A stretch of 64,000 nucleotides of DNA from DASXRA01 sp036502575 (GCA_036502575.1 DASXYL010000081.1:1-64000), one strand, 5' to 3'. Counted from the stretch's first letter, positions 17,103-26,418 are shown. A program made the numbers and translations. Notes: generated by a model from the sequence alone, not told the origin.

Positions 17103-18194
17103 ATGAGCCGGGAGGCGATCGCTGCTGCGCAGCGCGTCGTCGTCAAGGTGGGGTCGTCCTCGCTGACCGGCCGCGGCCGCATCGATCCTGCGCGCCTCGA
17201 CGCGCTGGTCGACGCCCTCGCGCAGCGCCGAACCGACGGACGGCAGGTCGTGTTGGTGTCGTCCGGGGCGATCGCCGCCGGCATCGCGCCGCTGCAGCTG
17301 CGCGCGCGTCCCCGGGATCTCGCTACCCAGCAGGCGGCGGCCAGTGTCGGGCAGCTGCTGCTCGCTGAGCGCTATGCCGCCTCGTTCGCCCGGCACGGGC
17401 TGACGGTCGGCCAGGTGCTGCTGACCGCCGACGACCTGCACCGGCGCGGCCACTACAGCAACGCCAGCCGGACGCTCGAGCGGCTGCTCGCCCTGGGCGT
17501 CATCCCGATCGTCAACGAGAACGACACGGTCGCCACGCACGAGATCCGCTTCGGCGACAACGACCGGCTCGCCGCGCTCGTGGCCCACCTCGTCCACGCC
17601 GATGCCTTGGTGCTCCTCTCCGACGTCGACGGGCTCTACACCGCTGACCCGCGCCGACCCGGGTCACAGTTCGTCGACGAGATTCGCGGGGTCGACGAAC
17701 TGGCCGGTCTGCGCCTGCGCGGTCGGGGCAGCGGAGTCGGCACCGGCGGCATGGCCACCAAGATCGAGGCGGCCACCATCGCGACCAGTTCGGGTATCCC
17801 GGTGCTGCTGGCGGCGGCGCCATCCGTCGCGGCGGCGCTGCGCGGCGAGGGCGGAACCGCGTTCCACCCCACCGCCGATCGCACCGCATTCCGGCTGTTC
17901 TGGCTCCAACACGCCACCAAGCCGCGCGGCGAGCTGACCCTCGACGACGGCGCCGTCACGGCGGTCGTGGCCCGCCGGGCCTCGTTGCTTCCGGCCGGCA
18001 TCATCAAGGTCAGCGGCGACTTCGAGTCCGGTGATCCGGTCGATCTGGTCAGCCCGGACGGGGCCGTGGTGGGGCGCGGCCTGGTCAGTTACGACTCCGC
18101 CGACCTGCCGGCGCTGCTCGGCCGAAAGACCCAGGACCTTCCGGCGGAGTTCCGTCGCGAGGTCGTGCACCGTGACGATCTTGTGCTGCTCTAG
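17103..18194 (+). CDS. proB: glutamate 5-kinase
   Basis: A 363-residue enzyme for the first step of proline synthesis (glutamate to glutamyl-5-phosphate). The amino acid kinase domain has VVKVGSSSLTG at about 15-25, VLVSSGAIAAG, VNENDTVA and GTGGMATKIEAA. A PUA domain covers about 275-355 (GIIKVSGDFESGDPVDL). It starts 16 bases after obgE. The partner proA lies downstream, separated by a lipase gene. Confidence 0.97.
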   Translation: MSREAIAAAQRVVVKVGSSSLTGRGRIDPARLDALVDALAQRRTDGRQVVLVSSGAIAAGIAPLQLRARPRDLATQQAAASVGQLLLAERYAASFARHGLTVGQVLLTADDLHRRGHYSNASRTLERLLALGVIPIVNENDTVATHEIRFGDNDRLAALVAHLVHADALVLLSDVDGLYTADPRRPGSQFVDEIRGVDELAGLRLRGRGSGVGTGGMATKIEAATIATSSGIPVLLAAAPSVAAALRGEGGTAFHPTADRTAFRLFWLQHATKPRGELTLDDGAVTAVVARRASLLPAGIIKVSGDFESGDPVDLVSPDGAVVGRGLVSYDSADLPALLGRKTQDLPAEFRREVVHRDDLVLL

Positions 18195-18306
18195 CCGGTC
18201 GCGCGCTGGTCATCAACTGTTCACGGGTGCACGGTCTTCCCTTCTGGCCCCGCCCGCGTCATAGTTGCGTTAAGGGGGATTCCTCCGGGTTGAGAAGGAG
18301 TGCGTC

Positions 18307-19110
18307 ATGGGGCGCCGTCGGCTGAGCACTGTCGGAATCGCATTCCTGGGGGTGGTCGCCGCGCTTGGCGCCATGACAGCGTTCGCAGGCCCCGCAGCGG
18401 CCAGTGGCCAGTACGCGGCGCTGGGTGACTCATACGCCTCCGGCGTCGGTACCCGCATCTACTACAGCGACAGCGGTTCGTGCTACCGATCGCCCGCCGC
18501 GTACGCCGTGACCGACGCCTCGCGGGTCGGGGCCACCCTGACGTTCAACGCGTGCAGCGGCGCGCAGACCGCCGACGTCCAGAACAACCAGCTGACCGGG
18601 CTGACCAGCTCCACCCGGTGGGTGACGGTGCAGGTCGGCGGCAACGACGCCGGGTTCTCCTCGGTCATCACCACGTGCGCCGAACCGGCCTGGCTCGGCG
18701 ACTGCAACAGCGCGGTCAGCGGGGCGCAGAACATCATCCGCAACACCCTGCCCGGACGCCTCGATGCGCTCTACAACGCGATCCGCTCGCACGCCACGAC
18801 GGCGAAGATCGTCGTGGTGGGCTACCCGCGGCTGTTCAACGGCGAGGACTGCAACGCCGCGACGTTCTTCAGCCCGAGCGATGAATCCCTGCTCAATCAG
18901 ACCGCCGACCTGCTCGACAGCACGACGAGCGCGCGGGCCGCCGCGCACGGCTTCGCCTTCGTCAACCCCGAAGCGGCGTTCGTCGGGCACGCGGTCTGCG
19001 ACAGCCCCGAGTGGCTCAACGGGCTGTCCAATCCGATCATGGAGTCCTACCACCCCAACACGAGTGGGCAGGGTGCGTTCGCCAACCTGGTCGACGACGA
19101 CCTGACCTGA
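18307..19110 (+). CDS. secreted SGNH/GDSL lipase or esterase
   Basis: A 267-residue secreted protein. The signal peptide (MGRRRLSTVGIAFLG...AAAS) ends near residue 33. The catalytic Ser42 is in ALGDSYASG, the oxyanion Asn in VGGNDAGF, and the catalytic His in SYHPNTSGQ near the C-terminus. Several Cys pairs suggest disulfides, as in Streptomyces GDSL lipases. It has its own upstream region with GAGAAGGAG before the ATG and a signal between proB and proA that may end the proB transcript. Substrate could be phospholipids or other esters. Confidence 0.9.
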   Translation: MGRRRLSTVGIAFLGVVAALGAMTAFAGPAAASGQYAALGDSYASGVGTRIYYSDSGSCYRSPAAYAVTDASRVGATLTFNACSGAQTADVQNNQLTGLTSSTRWVTVQVGGNDAGFSSVITTCAEPAWLGDCNSAVSGAQNIIRNTLPGRLDALYNAIRSHATTAKIVVVGYPRLFNGEDCNAATFFSPSDESLLNQTADLLDSTTSARAAAHGFAFVNPEAAFVGHAVCDSPEWLNGLSNPIMESYHPNTSGQGAFANLVDDDLT

Positions 19111-19117
19111 GTTCTCG

Positions 19118-19132
19118 TACGCTGAGGGCATG
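19118..19132 (+). promoter_or_regulatory. -10-like hexamer before proA
   Basis: TACGCT at 19118-19123 lies exactly six bases before the ATG at 19130, consistent with a leaderless proA transcript independent of proB. Confidence 0.5.
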
Positions 19133-20374
19133 TCCGAGCAGGAAGTGCACGCCGTCGCCGCGCGGGCCCGCGATGCCGCCGCCGAGCTAGGTCCCGTCTC
19201 GCGTGCCCACAAGGACGGCGCGCTGCACGCGATGGCCGACGCCGTGCTCGACGCGACCGATGCCGTGCTCGCCGCCAACGCCGAGGACGTCGCGGCCGGG
19301 CGCGACGCCGGTACCTCCGCGGCGCTGCTCGATCGGCTCGCCCTGACCCCGGAGCGCATCGCCGCGATGGCCGACGGCCTGCGCGACATCGCCGCGCTGC
19401 CCGACCCGGTGGGCGAGGTCGTGCGCGGCTACAACCGGCCGAACGGGCTGGAGATCCGCCAGGTGCGGGTGCCTATCGGGGTCGTCGCGATCGTGTACGA
19501 GGCCCGGCCGAACGTCACCGTGGACGCCGCCGGGTTGGCGCTCAAGAGCGGCAACGCCGTCCTGCTGCGCGGGTCGGCGTCCGCGTACCGCTCGAACACC
19601 GCCCTGGTCGACGTGCTGGCCGGTGCGGCCGAGAAGGACGGCCTGCCGCGTGACGCCGTGCAGCTCGTGCCGGGCACCGATCACGCCAGCGTGGGCGAGC
19701 TGCTGCGGGCTCGGGGCCTGGTCGACCTGATCATCCCGCGCGGGGGAGCCAGCCTGATCAGCTACGTCGTCGAGAACGCCACGGTGCCGGTGATCGAGAC
19801 CGGCGTGGGCAACGTCCACGTGTACGTCGACGCCGCGGCTGACCTGGACATGGCCGAGCGCATCGTCGTCAACGCCAAGGTCTCGCGGCCCAGTGTCTGC
19901 AATGCGGCCGAGACGCTGCTCGTCCACCGCGCGGTGGCCGACGAGTTCGTGCCGCGCATCGTCGACGCGCTGCGGGCCAGCGGTGTCACGCTGCACGGCG
20001 ACCCGGCATTCGTCGCAGCGGGGGCTACACCGGCCACCGACGACGACTGGGCGGCGGAGTACCTGTCTCTCGACCTCGCCGCCCGGGTCGTGGACGACGT
20101 GGACGAGGCCATCGCCCACATCCGGCGCTGGTCGTCCGGGCACACCGAGGCGATCGTCACCCGCGACCTCGACACGGCGCGGCGATTCGTCGCCCGGGTG
20201 GACTCCGCCGCGGTCATGGTGAACGCATCGACCCGGTTCACCGACGGCGGCGAGTTCGGCTTCGGCGCCGAGATCGGCATCTCGACGCAGAAGATGCACG
20301 CCCGCGGGCCGATGGGGCTCACCGAGCTCACCACGACCAAGTGGATCGTGACCGGCGACGGGCAGATCAGATAA
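19130..20374 (+). CDS. proA: gamma-glutamyl phosphate reductase
   Basis: A 414-residue NADPH-dependent enzyme for the second step of proline synthesis, making glutamate-5-semialdehyde. It has the ALDH-like fold with VYEARPNVTVDAAGLALKSG, PRGGASLI and the catalytic Cys257 in RPSVCNAAETLL. GFGAEIGISTQKMHARGPMG closes the family pattern. It probably starts with its own leaderless promoter. Its last 34 bases overlap the next gene. Confidence 0.97.
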   Translation: MSEQEVHAVAARARDAAAELGPVSRAHKDGALHAMADAVLDATDAVLAANAEDVAAGRDAGTSAALLDRLALTPERIAAMADGLRDIAALPDPVGEVVRGYNRPNGLEIRQVRVPIGVVAIVYEARPNVTVDAAGLALKSGNAVLLRGSASAYRSNTALVDVLAGAAEKDGLPRDAVQLVPGTDHASVGELLRARGLVDLIIPRGGASLISYVVENATVPVIETGVGNVHVYVDAAADLDMAERIVVNAKVSRPSVCNAAETLLVHRAVADEFVPRIVDALRASGVTLHGDPAFVAAGATPATDDDWAAEYLSLDLAARVVDDVDEAIAHIRRWSSGHTEAIVTRDLDTARRFVARVDSAAVMVNASTRFTDGGEFGFGAEIGISTQKMHARGPMGLTELTTTKWIVTGDGQIR

Positions 20375-21270
20375 GCGGTCGTACGCGCATCGCCGGCGCG
20401 ATCGTCGCGGTTGCGCTGCTCGCCGCGTGCAGCTCGGGCGGTGGTGATCCGGTGGCGACCAGGACCGGGCCGGCGCCCGCGGGATGGCTGTATCAGTTGA
20501 GTGGGTATCCCGGTGGGCGGCTCGACGCGCTGGCCCGAGCGTCTGGGTCGACCGCGGTGATCGACCTGGCTCGCGACGGCGGCTCGGACTACTTCAGCCA
20601 GGCCGAGGTGTCGGCGCTGCGCGCGTCCGGGAAGCACGTGCTCGCGTACTTCACGATCGGCTCGATCGAGAACTACCGGCCCGAGTATTCGAAGGTCGCC
20701 GCGTTGAAGCTCAACCGCTGGGCCGACTGGCCCGACGAGTACTTCGTTCGGTACTGGGACGACGCGTGGTGGCGCCTGGTCGTGCAGCCCCGCCTCGACC
20801 AGGCTCTCGCCGCCGGCTTCGACGGGGCCTACCTCGACGTTCCCAACGCCTACGAGGAGATCGACCTGGCCCTCGTCCCGGGCGAGACGCGCGAGGATCT
20901 CGGGGCCAAGATGGCGAAGCTGATCATGCGGATCAGTGCCTACGCGAAGGCGCGACGTCCCGGGTTCGAGATCGTCCCGCAGAACTCGCCCGAACTCCAG
21001 CAGGTCCCCGGATACACCGCCGCGATCGACGGTATCGGCGTCGAGGAACTGTTCTACCTGGCCACCGACGAGCCCTGCACCCAGGACTTCTGCCAGGAGA
21101 ACCTGGACTCGGTGCGGGCGCTGCGCCGGGCCGGCAAGTTCGTGCTCGCCGTCGACTACGCGACCCGACCGGAGGACATCGCCCGGGCCTGCGCGCGATA
21201 CCGCGCCGAGGGCTTCACCGGCTACGTGACGACCGTGGCGCTGGACCACATCCGCCCGCCCTGCGACTAG
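20341..21270 (+). CDS. lipoprotein with TIM-barrel GH114-like (endo-alpha-1,4-polygalactosaminidase-related) domain
   Basis: A 309-residue protein. The GTG at 20341 is the only plausible start before the hydrophobic segment; it overlaps proA by 34 bases. Residues 14-30 form a lipoprotein signal with lipobox LLAAC. The body carries GH114/TM1410-like motifs: YLYQLSGYPGG-type start, DLARDGGSDYFS, VLAYFTIGSIENYRP, GFDGAYLDVPNAYE and EIVPQNSPEL. Such enzymes cleave galactosaminogalactan or related exopolysaccharides; the target here is unknown. It would be anchored outside the membrane. Confidence 0.8.
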   Translation: MDRDRRRADQISGRTRIAGAIVAVALLAACSSGGGDPVATRTGPAPAGWLYQLSGYPGGRLDALARASGSTAVIDLARDGGSDYFSQAEVSALRASGKHVLAYFTIGSIENYRPEYSKVAALKLNRWADWPDEYFVRYWDDAWWRLVVQPRLDQALAAGFDGAYLDVPNAYEEIDLALVPGETREDLGAKMAKLIMRISAYAKARRPGFEIVPQNSPELQQVPGYTAAIDGIGVEELFYLATDEPCTQDFCQENLDSVRALRRAGKFVLAVDYATRPEDIARACARYRAEGFTGYVTTVALDHIRPPCD

Positions 21271-21303
21271 CGCCGCACGCGGGTTTGCGTTACACCCTGA
21301 GGC

Positions 21304-23283
21304 ATGAACTATTTCGTGACGGGAGCGACGGGATTCATCGGCCGCTTCCTGGTCGGTGAGTTGCTCAAGCGGGAGGGCACGATCTACGTGCTCTGCCGGG
21401 CCGGCTCGCTGGAGAAGGTCGACGAACTGCGCGCGCGCTGGGGCGTCGACGAGGATCGGATCGTGCCGGTGCTCGGCGATCTGGGTCTGGAGCGCCTCGG
21501 CGTCGACGCCGACGAGTTTCCCGTGCCGATCGATCACTTCTTCCATCTCGCCGCGATCTACGACCTCACCGCCGACGCCGACAGCCAGCACGTCGCGAAC
21601 GTCGAGGGGACGCGTCACGCGGTGCACCTGGCCGAAGCGCTGGGCGCCGGGCACTTCCATCTGGCGTCGTCGATCGCGGCGGCGGGCCTGTATCGCGGGA
21701 CGTTCACCGAGGAGATGTTCGACGAGGCCGAGCGGGTCGACAACAACCCCTACTACCAGACCAAGCACGAGTCCGAGGCCGTGGTGCGCACCGAGTGCAC
21801 GGTCCCGTGGCGGGTCTATCGCCCGGGCGTCGTCGTCGGGCATTCGCAGACCGGCGAGATCGACAAGATCGATGGCCCGTACTACTTCTTCCGGACGCTG
21901 CAACGCCTTCGTGGCGTGCTGCCGTCGTGGCTGCGGGGGATCGGCCTCGAGGGCGGCGAGATCAACATCGTCCCGGTCGATTACGTCGCCGCGGCCATGG
22001 ACCACATTGCCCACGTGGACGGGCTGGACGGGCAGGCGTTCCACCTCACCGACCCGGAGCCGCTCACGGTCGGCCAGCTGACCAACGTGTTCGCCAAGGC
22101 GGCCGGGGCGCCGTCGGTGGCGGTGCGCCTCGACACGAAGCTGCTCGACCGGATTCCGGTGCCCCGCCTGCCCGTGATCGGACGGGTGGCCGATCTCGTG
22201 CTCGCCGAGCTGGGCATCCCTCGACAGACGCTGCACTATCTCAACTACCCGACCCACTTCGACTCGACGAACGCCCAGAGCGCGCTCGCCGGCACCGGCA
22301 TCGAGGTGCCGCCGATATCCAGCTATGCTGGACATCTTTGGGAGTACTGGGAGCGCACGTTCAGCCCGGACCACCGCAAGAACCGGGCTCTGGCCCGAGC
22401 CGTTCAGGACAAGGTCGTGCTGATCACCGGCGCTTCGTCGGGTATCGGGCGGGCCACCGCCTTGAAGGTGGGCGCCGCGGGCGGCACGGTGCTGCTCGTC
22501 GCCCGCACGCCGGAGAAGTTGGAGCAGACCCGGGCCGACGTCGAGGCGTCGGGCGGCACGGCTCACGTGTACCGCTGCGATCTGGCCGACCTGGCCGACG
22601 TCGAGCGGCTGGCCAAGGACGTGCTCGAACAGCACGGCCGGGTCGACGTCCTGATCAACAACGCCGGGCGCTCGATCCGCCGCTCGATCGCACTGTCATA
22701 CGACCGCTTCCACGACTACGAGCGGACGATGCAGCTCAACTACTTCGGGGCCGTGCGCCTCATCCTCTCGCTGCTGCCGACCATGCGCACCAGTACGGAC
22801 GGCCGGCGCGGCGGGCAGATCATCAACGTCAGCTCGATCGGCGTGCAGACCAACACACCCCGCTTCTCGGCCTACGTCGCCTCCAAGGCCGCGCTCGACG
22901 CGTTCTCGCGCTGCATCGCATCCGAGGTGATCGACGACGGCGTGCACATCACGACGATTCACATGCCGCTCGTGCGCACGCCGATGATCGCCCCGACCAA
23001 GATGTACGACCGGTTCCCGGCCATCACGCCGTCCGATGCCGCCGACATGATTGCCAAGGCGATCGTTCGCCGTCCCAAGAAGGTCGCGACCACGCTCGGC
23101 AACGTGGGGGAGTTGTCCTACGCGGTGGCGCCCAAGGCCGTCGACTCGGTGCTCAACGTCGCGTACAAGCTCTTCCCCGACTCGAAGGCGGCTCGCGGCG
23201 GGACCGAGCGCGACCGACCGGCCGACGAGCCGTCGTCCGAAGGCGTCGCCTTCGCCCACCTCATGCGCGGCATCCACTGGTAG
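21304..23283 (+). CDS. two-domain reductase: acyl-CoA/NAD-epimerase-like domain fused to a short-chain dehydrogenase
   Basis: A 659-residue cytosolic fusion. Domain 1 (about 1-350) is an extended SDR with TGATGFIG at 7-14 and YYQTKHESE (Tyr/Lys pair). Domain 2 (about 365-640) is a classical SDR with TGASSGIG and YVASKAALD. The same architecture occurs in the mycobacterial AcrA1-type fatty acyl-CoA reductases, which make fatty aldehydes or alcohols. That substrate is an inference from architecture. The gene stands alone; direct repeats and a toxin-antitoxin locus follow. Confidence 0.85.
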   Translation: MNYFVTGATGFIGRFLVGELLKREGTIYVLCRAGSLEKVDELRARWGVDEDRIVPVLGDLGLERLGVDADEFPVPIDHFFHLAAIYDLTADADSQHVANVEGTRHAVHLAEALGAGHFHLASSIAAAGLYRGTFTEEMFDEAERVDNNPYYQTKHESEAVVRTECTVPWRVYRPGVVVGHSQTGEIDKIDGPYYFFRTLQRLRGVLPSWLRGIGLEGGEINIVPVDYVAAAMDHIAHVDGLDGQAFHLTDPEPLTVGQLTNVFAKAAGAPSVAVRLDTKLLDRIPVPRLPVIGRVADLVLAELGIPRQTLHYLNYPTHFDSTNAQSALAGTGIEVPPISSYAGHLWEYWERTFSPDHRKNRALARAVQDKVVLITGASSGIGRATALKVGAAGGTVLLVARTPEKLEQTRADVEASGGTAHVYRCDLADLADVERLAKDVLEQHGRVDVLINNAGRSIRRSIALSYDRFHDYERTMQLNYFGAVRLILSLLPTMRTSTDGRRGGQIINVSSIGVQTNTPRFSAYVASKAALDAFSRCIASEVIDDGVHITTIHMPLVRTPMIAPTKMYDRFPAITPSDAADMIAKAIVRRPKKVATTLGNVGELSYAVAPKAVDSVLNVAYKLFPDSKAARGGTERDRPADEPSSEGVAFAHLMRGIHW

Positions 23284-23291
23284 AGCGACTC

Positions 23292-23423
23292 GAACGCGCC
23301 GGAGGGATCGATCGTCTCGGGTTGCGGCGGCGCGGCTGCGGTCCGCGGTGGTCGTTAGGTGGCGGCCCAACGCGTCGGCCGACGGAACGCGCCGGAGGGA
23401 TCGATCGTCTCGGGTTGCGGCGG
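23292..23423. repeat. two perfect 39-bp direct repeats
   Basis: Bases 23292-23330 and 23385-23423 are identical over 39 positions (start GAACGCGCCGGAGGG, end GGGTTGCGGCGG). They lie 93 bases apart, between the reductase stop and the toxin gene's 3' end. They may record a duplication or the edge of an insertion that brought the toxin-antitoxin pair. Confidence 0.85.
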
Positions 23424-23425
23424 GG

Positions 23426-23686
23426 TCAGCGTTCGTAGTGGTACCGGCACGCAGCTATCCGGATCTCGTCGTCGACGATCTTGTAGATGAGCCGGTGTTC
23501 ATCGGTGATACGGCGTGACCAGTAGCCCTGAAATCCGTGCTTGAGCGGTTCGGGCTTGCCGATTCCCTCGTTGCCGTTTCGGGCGACGTCCTTAACGATC
23601 GCGTTGATCCGTTTCAGAACTTTGCGGTCCTGGGTTTGCCACCACACGTAGTCCCCCCAGGCCGCCTCATCCCAGACGAGCTTCAT
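23426..23686 (-). CDS. yoeB: YoeB/Txe-family mRNA interferase toxin
   Basis: An 86-residue RelE-superfamily toxin that cleaves mRNA in the ribosomal A site. The catalytic residues match the E. coli YoeB positions: Glu46, Arg65, His83 and Tyr84 (C-terminus ACRYHYER). It starts six bases after the antitoxin stop, so the pair is one operon. The antitoxin would neutralise it by binding the active site. Confidence 0.94.
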   Translation of the reverse strand: MKLVWDEAAWGDYVWWQTQDRKVLKRINAIVKDVARNGNEGIGKPEPLKHGFQGYWSRRITDEHRLIYKIVDDEIRIAACRYHYER

Positions 23687-23692
23687 CCGTGG

Positions 23693-23944
23693 CTACTCCT
23701 CCAGGTCTCGCACGATCCCGTCCCCGGACTCGAGCCGGTTGATCGAAGCGAGCAACCGGCGGGCGTTCTCCGGGCTGCGCAGGAGGTAAGCGGTCTCCTT
23801 CAGAGACTCGTAGTCGTCCAGGGACACGATGACGACCGGATCATGTCCGGCCCGGGTGATGACCACTTCTTCGCGATCTTCGACAACTGAGTTGAGAGTC
23901 TCCGCGTACTTGGCGCGAGACTCGGAGTAGGTCATCGTCTTCAT
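23693..23944 (-). CDS. yefM: YefM/Phd-family antitoxin
   Basis: An 83-residue antitoxin with the N-terminal DNA-binding Phd/YefM fold (MKTMTYSESRAKYAETLNSV, VVITRAGHDPVVIVSLDDYESLKET) and an acidic toxin-binding tail (LESGDGIVRDLEE). The ATG at 23944 has a GGGGAG site just upstream; the longer open frame is not needed. It would repress its own operon through the palindrome at 23961-23978. Confidence 0.94.
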   Translation of the reverse strand: MKTMTYSESRAKYAETLNSVVEDREEVVITRAGHDPVVIVSLDDYESLKETAYLLRSPENARRLLASINRLESGDGIVRDLEE

Positions 23945-23960
23945 ATCGGCTCCCCATCGA

Positions 23961-23978
23961 CGTACAGGAAATTGTACG
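23961..23978. promoter_or_regulatory. YefM-type operator
   Basis: CGTACA-N6-TGTACG is a perfect inverted repeat 16 bases upstream of yefM. YefM proteins recognise TGTACA-like core palindromes, so this is a good candidate for the autoregulatory site. Flanking TCGA words extend the symmetry imperfectly. Confidence 0.7.
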
Positions 23979-24008
23979 TGTCGATGGCGGGCGATCGCAA
24001 TGTCCAGC

Positions 24009-24428
24009 TCAATAGCGAGGGCCGACGAAGCGGGAGCCACCGCTGAACCGTGGACCGCGGGACCGACCGAAGCGGCGGCCGGCGACGAGGATCCACACGA
24101 GCGGGAAGAGGAAGAACGGCGGCACGTGCAGGAACGCCACCCAGGCGATGGTTGCGGCAACCAACCCGAGAATCAGCAGTGGGCGTCGGTCGATGCGACG
24201 CTTGGGGGCCGCGGGATGGAGCTCGGGCAGGTCGCGGAAAAGGGGCCCCAGTTCGGCCGCGGTCCGAGCGGCGTAGGCCTGCTGGACGCGCTCGTCGAAC
24301 TCCTCGGTGGTGAGCCGTCCGGCGCTGAGGTGCTCGGCCAGGTCAGCGGCGGCGCGCTCCCGCTCCGTGGTGCCGATCCGGGTTGTCGTCGCGACCTGTG
24401 CTGCCATGCGCAACACTGTAATCGTCAT
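24009..24428 (-). CDS. DUF1707 small membrane protein
   Basis: A 139-residue protein (or 132 from an internal ATG at 24407). Residues about 18-70 match the DUF1707 domain: RIGTTERERAAADLAEHLSAGRLTTEEFDERVQQAY. Two hydrophobic segments follow (about 82-113) and a basic, Gly/Arg-rich tail. It begins 15 bases after the response-regulator stop on the same strand, so it probably belongs to that operon. Its function is unknown. Confidence 0.85.
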   Translation of the reverse strand: MTITVLRMAAQVATTTRIGTTERERAAADLAEHLSAGRLTTEEFDERVQQAYAARTAAELGPLFRDLPELHPAAPKRRIDRRPLLILGLVAATIAWVAFLHVPPFFLFPLVWILVAGRRFGRSRGPRFSGGSRFVGPRY

Positions 24429-24443
24429 TACGCGCCAACGCCA

Positions 24444-25088
24444 TTAAGACTCCAGATAGCGCAGCACGGCGAGCACTCGCCGGTGGTCCTCTCCGGACGG
24501 CGGCAGGTCGAGCTTGGTAAAGATGTTGGCCACGTGCTTCTCGACGGCGCGGTCCGTGACGACGAGCTGGCGGGCGATCGCCACGTTGGTGCGCCCTTCG
24601 GCCATCAGCCCGAGCACCTCGCGCTCGCGCGGGGTCAGCGCGGCCAACACATCGCCGCGGCGGCTGGCCCCGAGCAGCTGGCTGACCACCTCCGGATCCA
24701 GCGCCGTGCCCCCGGCCGCCACGCGGGTGAGCGCCTCGACGAACTCGCTCACGTCGGCGACCCGGTCCTTGAGCAGGTAGCCCACTCCCGACGAGGACGT
24801 GGCCAGCAGCTCGGCGGCATAGCGCGTCTCGACCCACTGCGAGAAGACCAGCACCCCGACGCTCGGCCGCTCGCGCCGAATCGCGATGGCTGCACGCAGC
24901 CCCTCGTCGGTGAAGCTCGGTGGCATCCGGATGTCGACCACGGCGACGTCCGGATCGTGCTCGGCGACGGCCGCGCGCAGGGCGTCCCCGTCACTGACCG
25001 CGGCGACGACCTCGTGCCCCCGGTCGGTGAGCAGCTGGATCAGGCCGTCGCGCAGGATGGCCGCGTCCTCGGCGATAACGATGCGCAT
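24444..25088 (-). CDS. NarL/FixJ-type response regulator
   Basis: A 214-residue regulator: receiver domain (1-120) with phospho-acceptor Asp52 in VAVVDIRMPP, and a LuxR-type helix-turn-helix (about 145-205) with LTPREREVLGLMAEGRTNVAIA. It starts six bases after the histidine kinase stop. The cognate kinase is the preceding gene. Its likely former target, an ABC-2 exporter immediately upstream, is now degraded. Confidence 0.95.
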   Translation of the reverse strand: MRIVIAEDAAILRDGLIQLLTDRGHEVVAAVSDGDALRAAVAEHDPDVAVVDIRMPPSFTDEGLRAAIAIRRERPSVGVLVFSQWVETRYAAELLATSSSGVGYLLKDRVADVSEFVEALTRVAAGGTALDPEVVSQLLGASRRGDVLAALTPREREVLGLMAEGRTNVAIARQLVVTDRAVEKHVANIFTKLDLPPSGEDHRRVLAVLRYLES

Positions 25089-25094
25089 GCGCGG

Positions 25095-26411
25095 TCAGAC
25101 TCCCATCGGCAGGTCGACGGCGATGGTCGTGGGGCCACCGGGCGGGCTGTTCACGGTGAGCGTGCCGTCCACGGTGCGCACCCGTTCGTCGAGGCCGGAG
25201 AGCCCGGTGCCCGCGCCGATCCGGGCACCACCGTGCCCGTCGTCGCGAACCTCCAACCTGAGCACGCCGCCGCGTTCGCGAGCCTGCACGGTCGCGTGCC
25301 GGGCGCCGCTGTGCCGCGCGATGTTGGTGAGCAGCTCGGCCACGCAGAAGTACGCGATCGTCTCGATCGCCGGCGACGGCCGCTCCGGCACGTGCGTGTG
25401 CAGGTCGACCGGCACCGCGCTGCGTGCGGCCAGGGTGGCCAGCGCCGCGTCGAGTCCCTGGTCGAGCACGGGCGGGTGGATGCCGCGGACGAGGTCACGC
25501 AGCTCGGCGATCGCGTCCTTGGCGCTGTCGTGCGCGCTGTCGACCAGTTCGCGCATCCGGGCCGGGTCGTCGCTCTCGCGGGCCTGGCCCAACCGCATCG
25601 CGAGTGCGACCAGCCGGGCCTGGGTGCCGTCGTGCAGATCCCGCTCGATGCGCCGCAAGGATGCCGCCGAGTCCTCGACGGCGTGGGTGCGCTTCTCCTC
25701 CAGCTCGCGCACTCGGGCCGAGCCTTTCCACGGGCCGAGCAGCCACCGCATCAGCACCCCGTCGAGGGCGGCCATCCCGCGAACCGGCCACGGTCCGAGG
25801 AACACGGCAACCAGGCCGACGGCGGACACCATCAGTGCGCGCGGCCAGGTCTCGAAGAAGTAGTCGCCGAACTGCAGTCCGGCGTGGTGGATTCGTCCGT
25901 GCGAATCCTTGTTCGTGGGATCGAACGCCTGCCACCACACGGGGTACAGGAACGTGATCACGCCCTCGACCCAGAACAGGCCGGCGCCGAAGGCGCCGGC
26001 GACTGCCAGCGGGAACTTCAGCAGCAGGTAGAGGAGGGCTCGCCAGCCGGTGCGGTCGGCCAGGGCCGCGCTGAGCCACCCCAGGACACCCGGACGGCGC
26101 GTGAACGGGGGCGGGTCATCGACGCGAGCGCCGATCATCTTGCGGGCCAGGCGCCGATGCAGGGCGCCGAATCGACGGCCGGCGAGCACCGTGAACCCGA
26201 TCAGGGGCAGGCCGAGGAACGTGACCGCGGCCAAGGCACCGGCCGCGAGGAAGGTGACCGTAAAGGCGAAGCCGATGACCGCGAGCGGTGCGCCGATGAG
26301 CAGGTAACCGAAGCAGGCCCAGGTGTGCTTGGCAATGGGGGCGCGGAGGAAGGCGCGCCACGCCCCGCCGGCGCGCTGGGCCACCGGCGCAGCGAGCGTC
26401 TGGTCGATCAT
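25095..26411 (-). CDS. DesK/NarX-like sensor histidine kinase
   Basis: A membrane kinase of about 438 residues. Four to six hydrophobic segments make up the N-terminal sensor region (about 25-230). The HisKA_3 dimerisation box has His260 in ERDLHDGTQARL, and the ATPase domain has ELLTNIARHSGA, DDGHGG and GTGLSGLDERV. ATG 26411 lies just after the stop of the permease remnant at 26419; a GTG at 26435 would add eight residues. The sensed signal is unknown. Confidence 0.9.
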   Translation of the reverse strand: MIDQTLAAPVAQRAGGAWRAFLRAPIAKHTWACFGYLLIGAPLAVIGFAFTVTFLAAGALAAVTFLGLPLIGFTVLAGRRFGALHRRLARKMIGARVDDPPPFTRRPGVLGWLSAALADRTGWRALLYLLLKFPLAVAGAFGAGLFWVEGVITFLYPVWWQAFDPTNKDSHGRIHHAGLQFGDYFFETWPRALMVSAVGLVAVFLGPWPVRGMAALDGVLMRWLLGPWKGSARVRELEEKRTHAVEDSAASLRRIERDLHDGTQARLVALAMRLGQARESDDPARMRELVDSAHDSAKDAIAELRDLVRGIHPPVLDQGLDAALATLAARSAVPVDLHTHVPERPSPAIETIAYFCVAELLTNIARHSGARHATVQARERGGVLRLEVRDDGHGGARIGAGTGLSGLDERVRTVDGTLTVNSPPGGPTTIAVDLPMGV

Positions 26412-26418
26412 GATGGGC

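Noticed and set aside
19762..22635. 957-codon open frame on the minus strand
   Set aside because: It is antisense to proA, the GH114-like gene and the reductase, all with clear homology. Long antisense frames are expected at this GC content, and the product lacks any family pattern.
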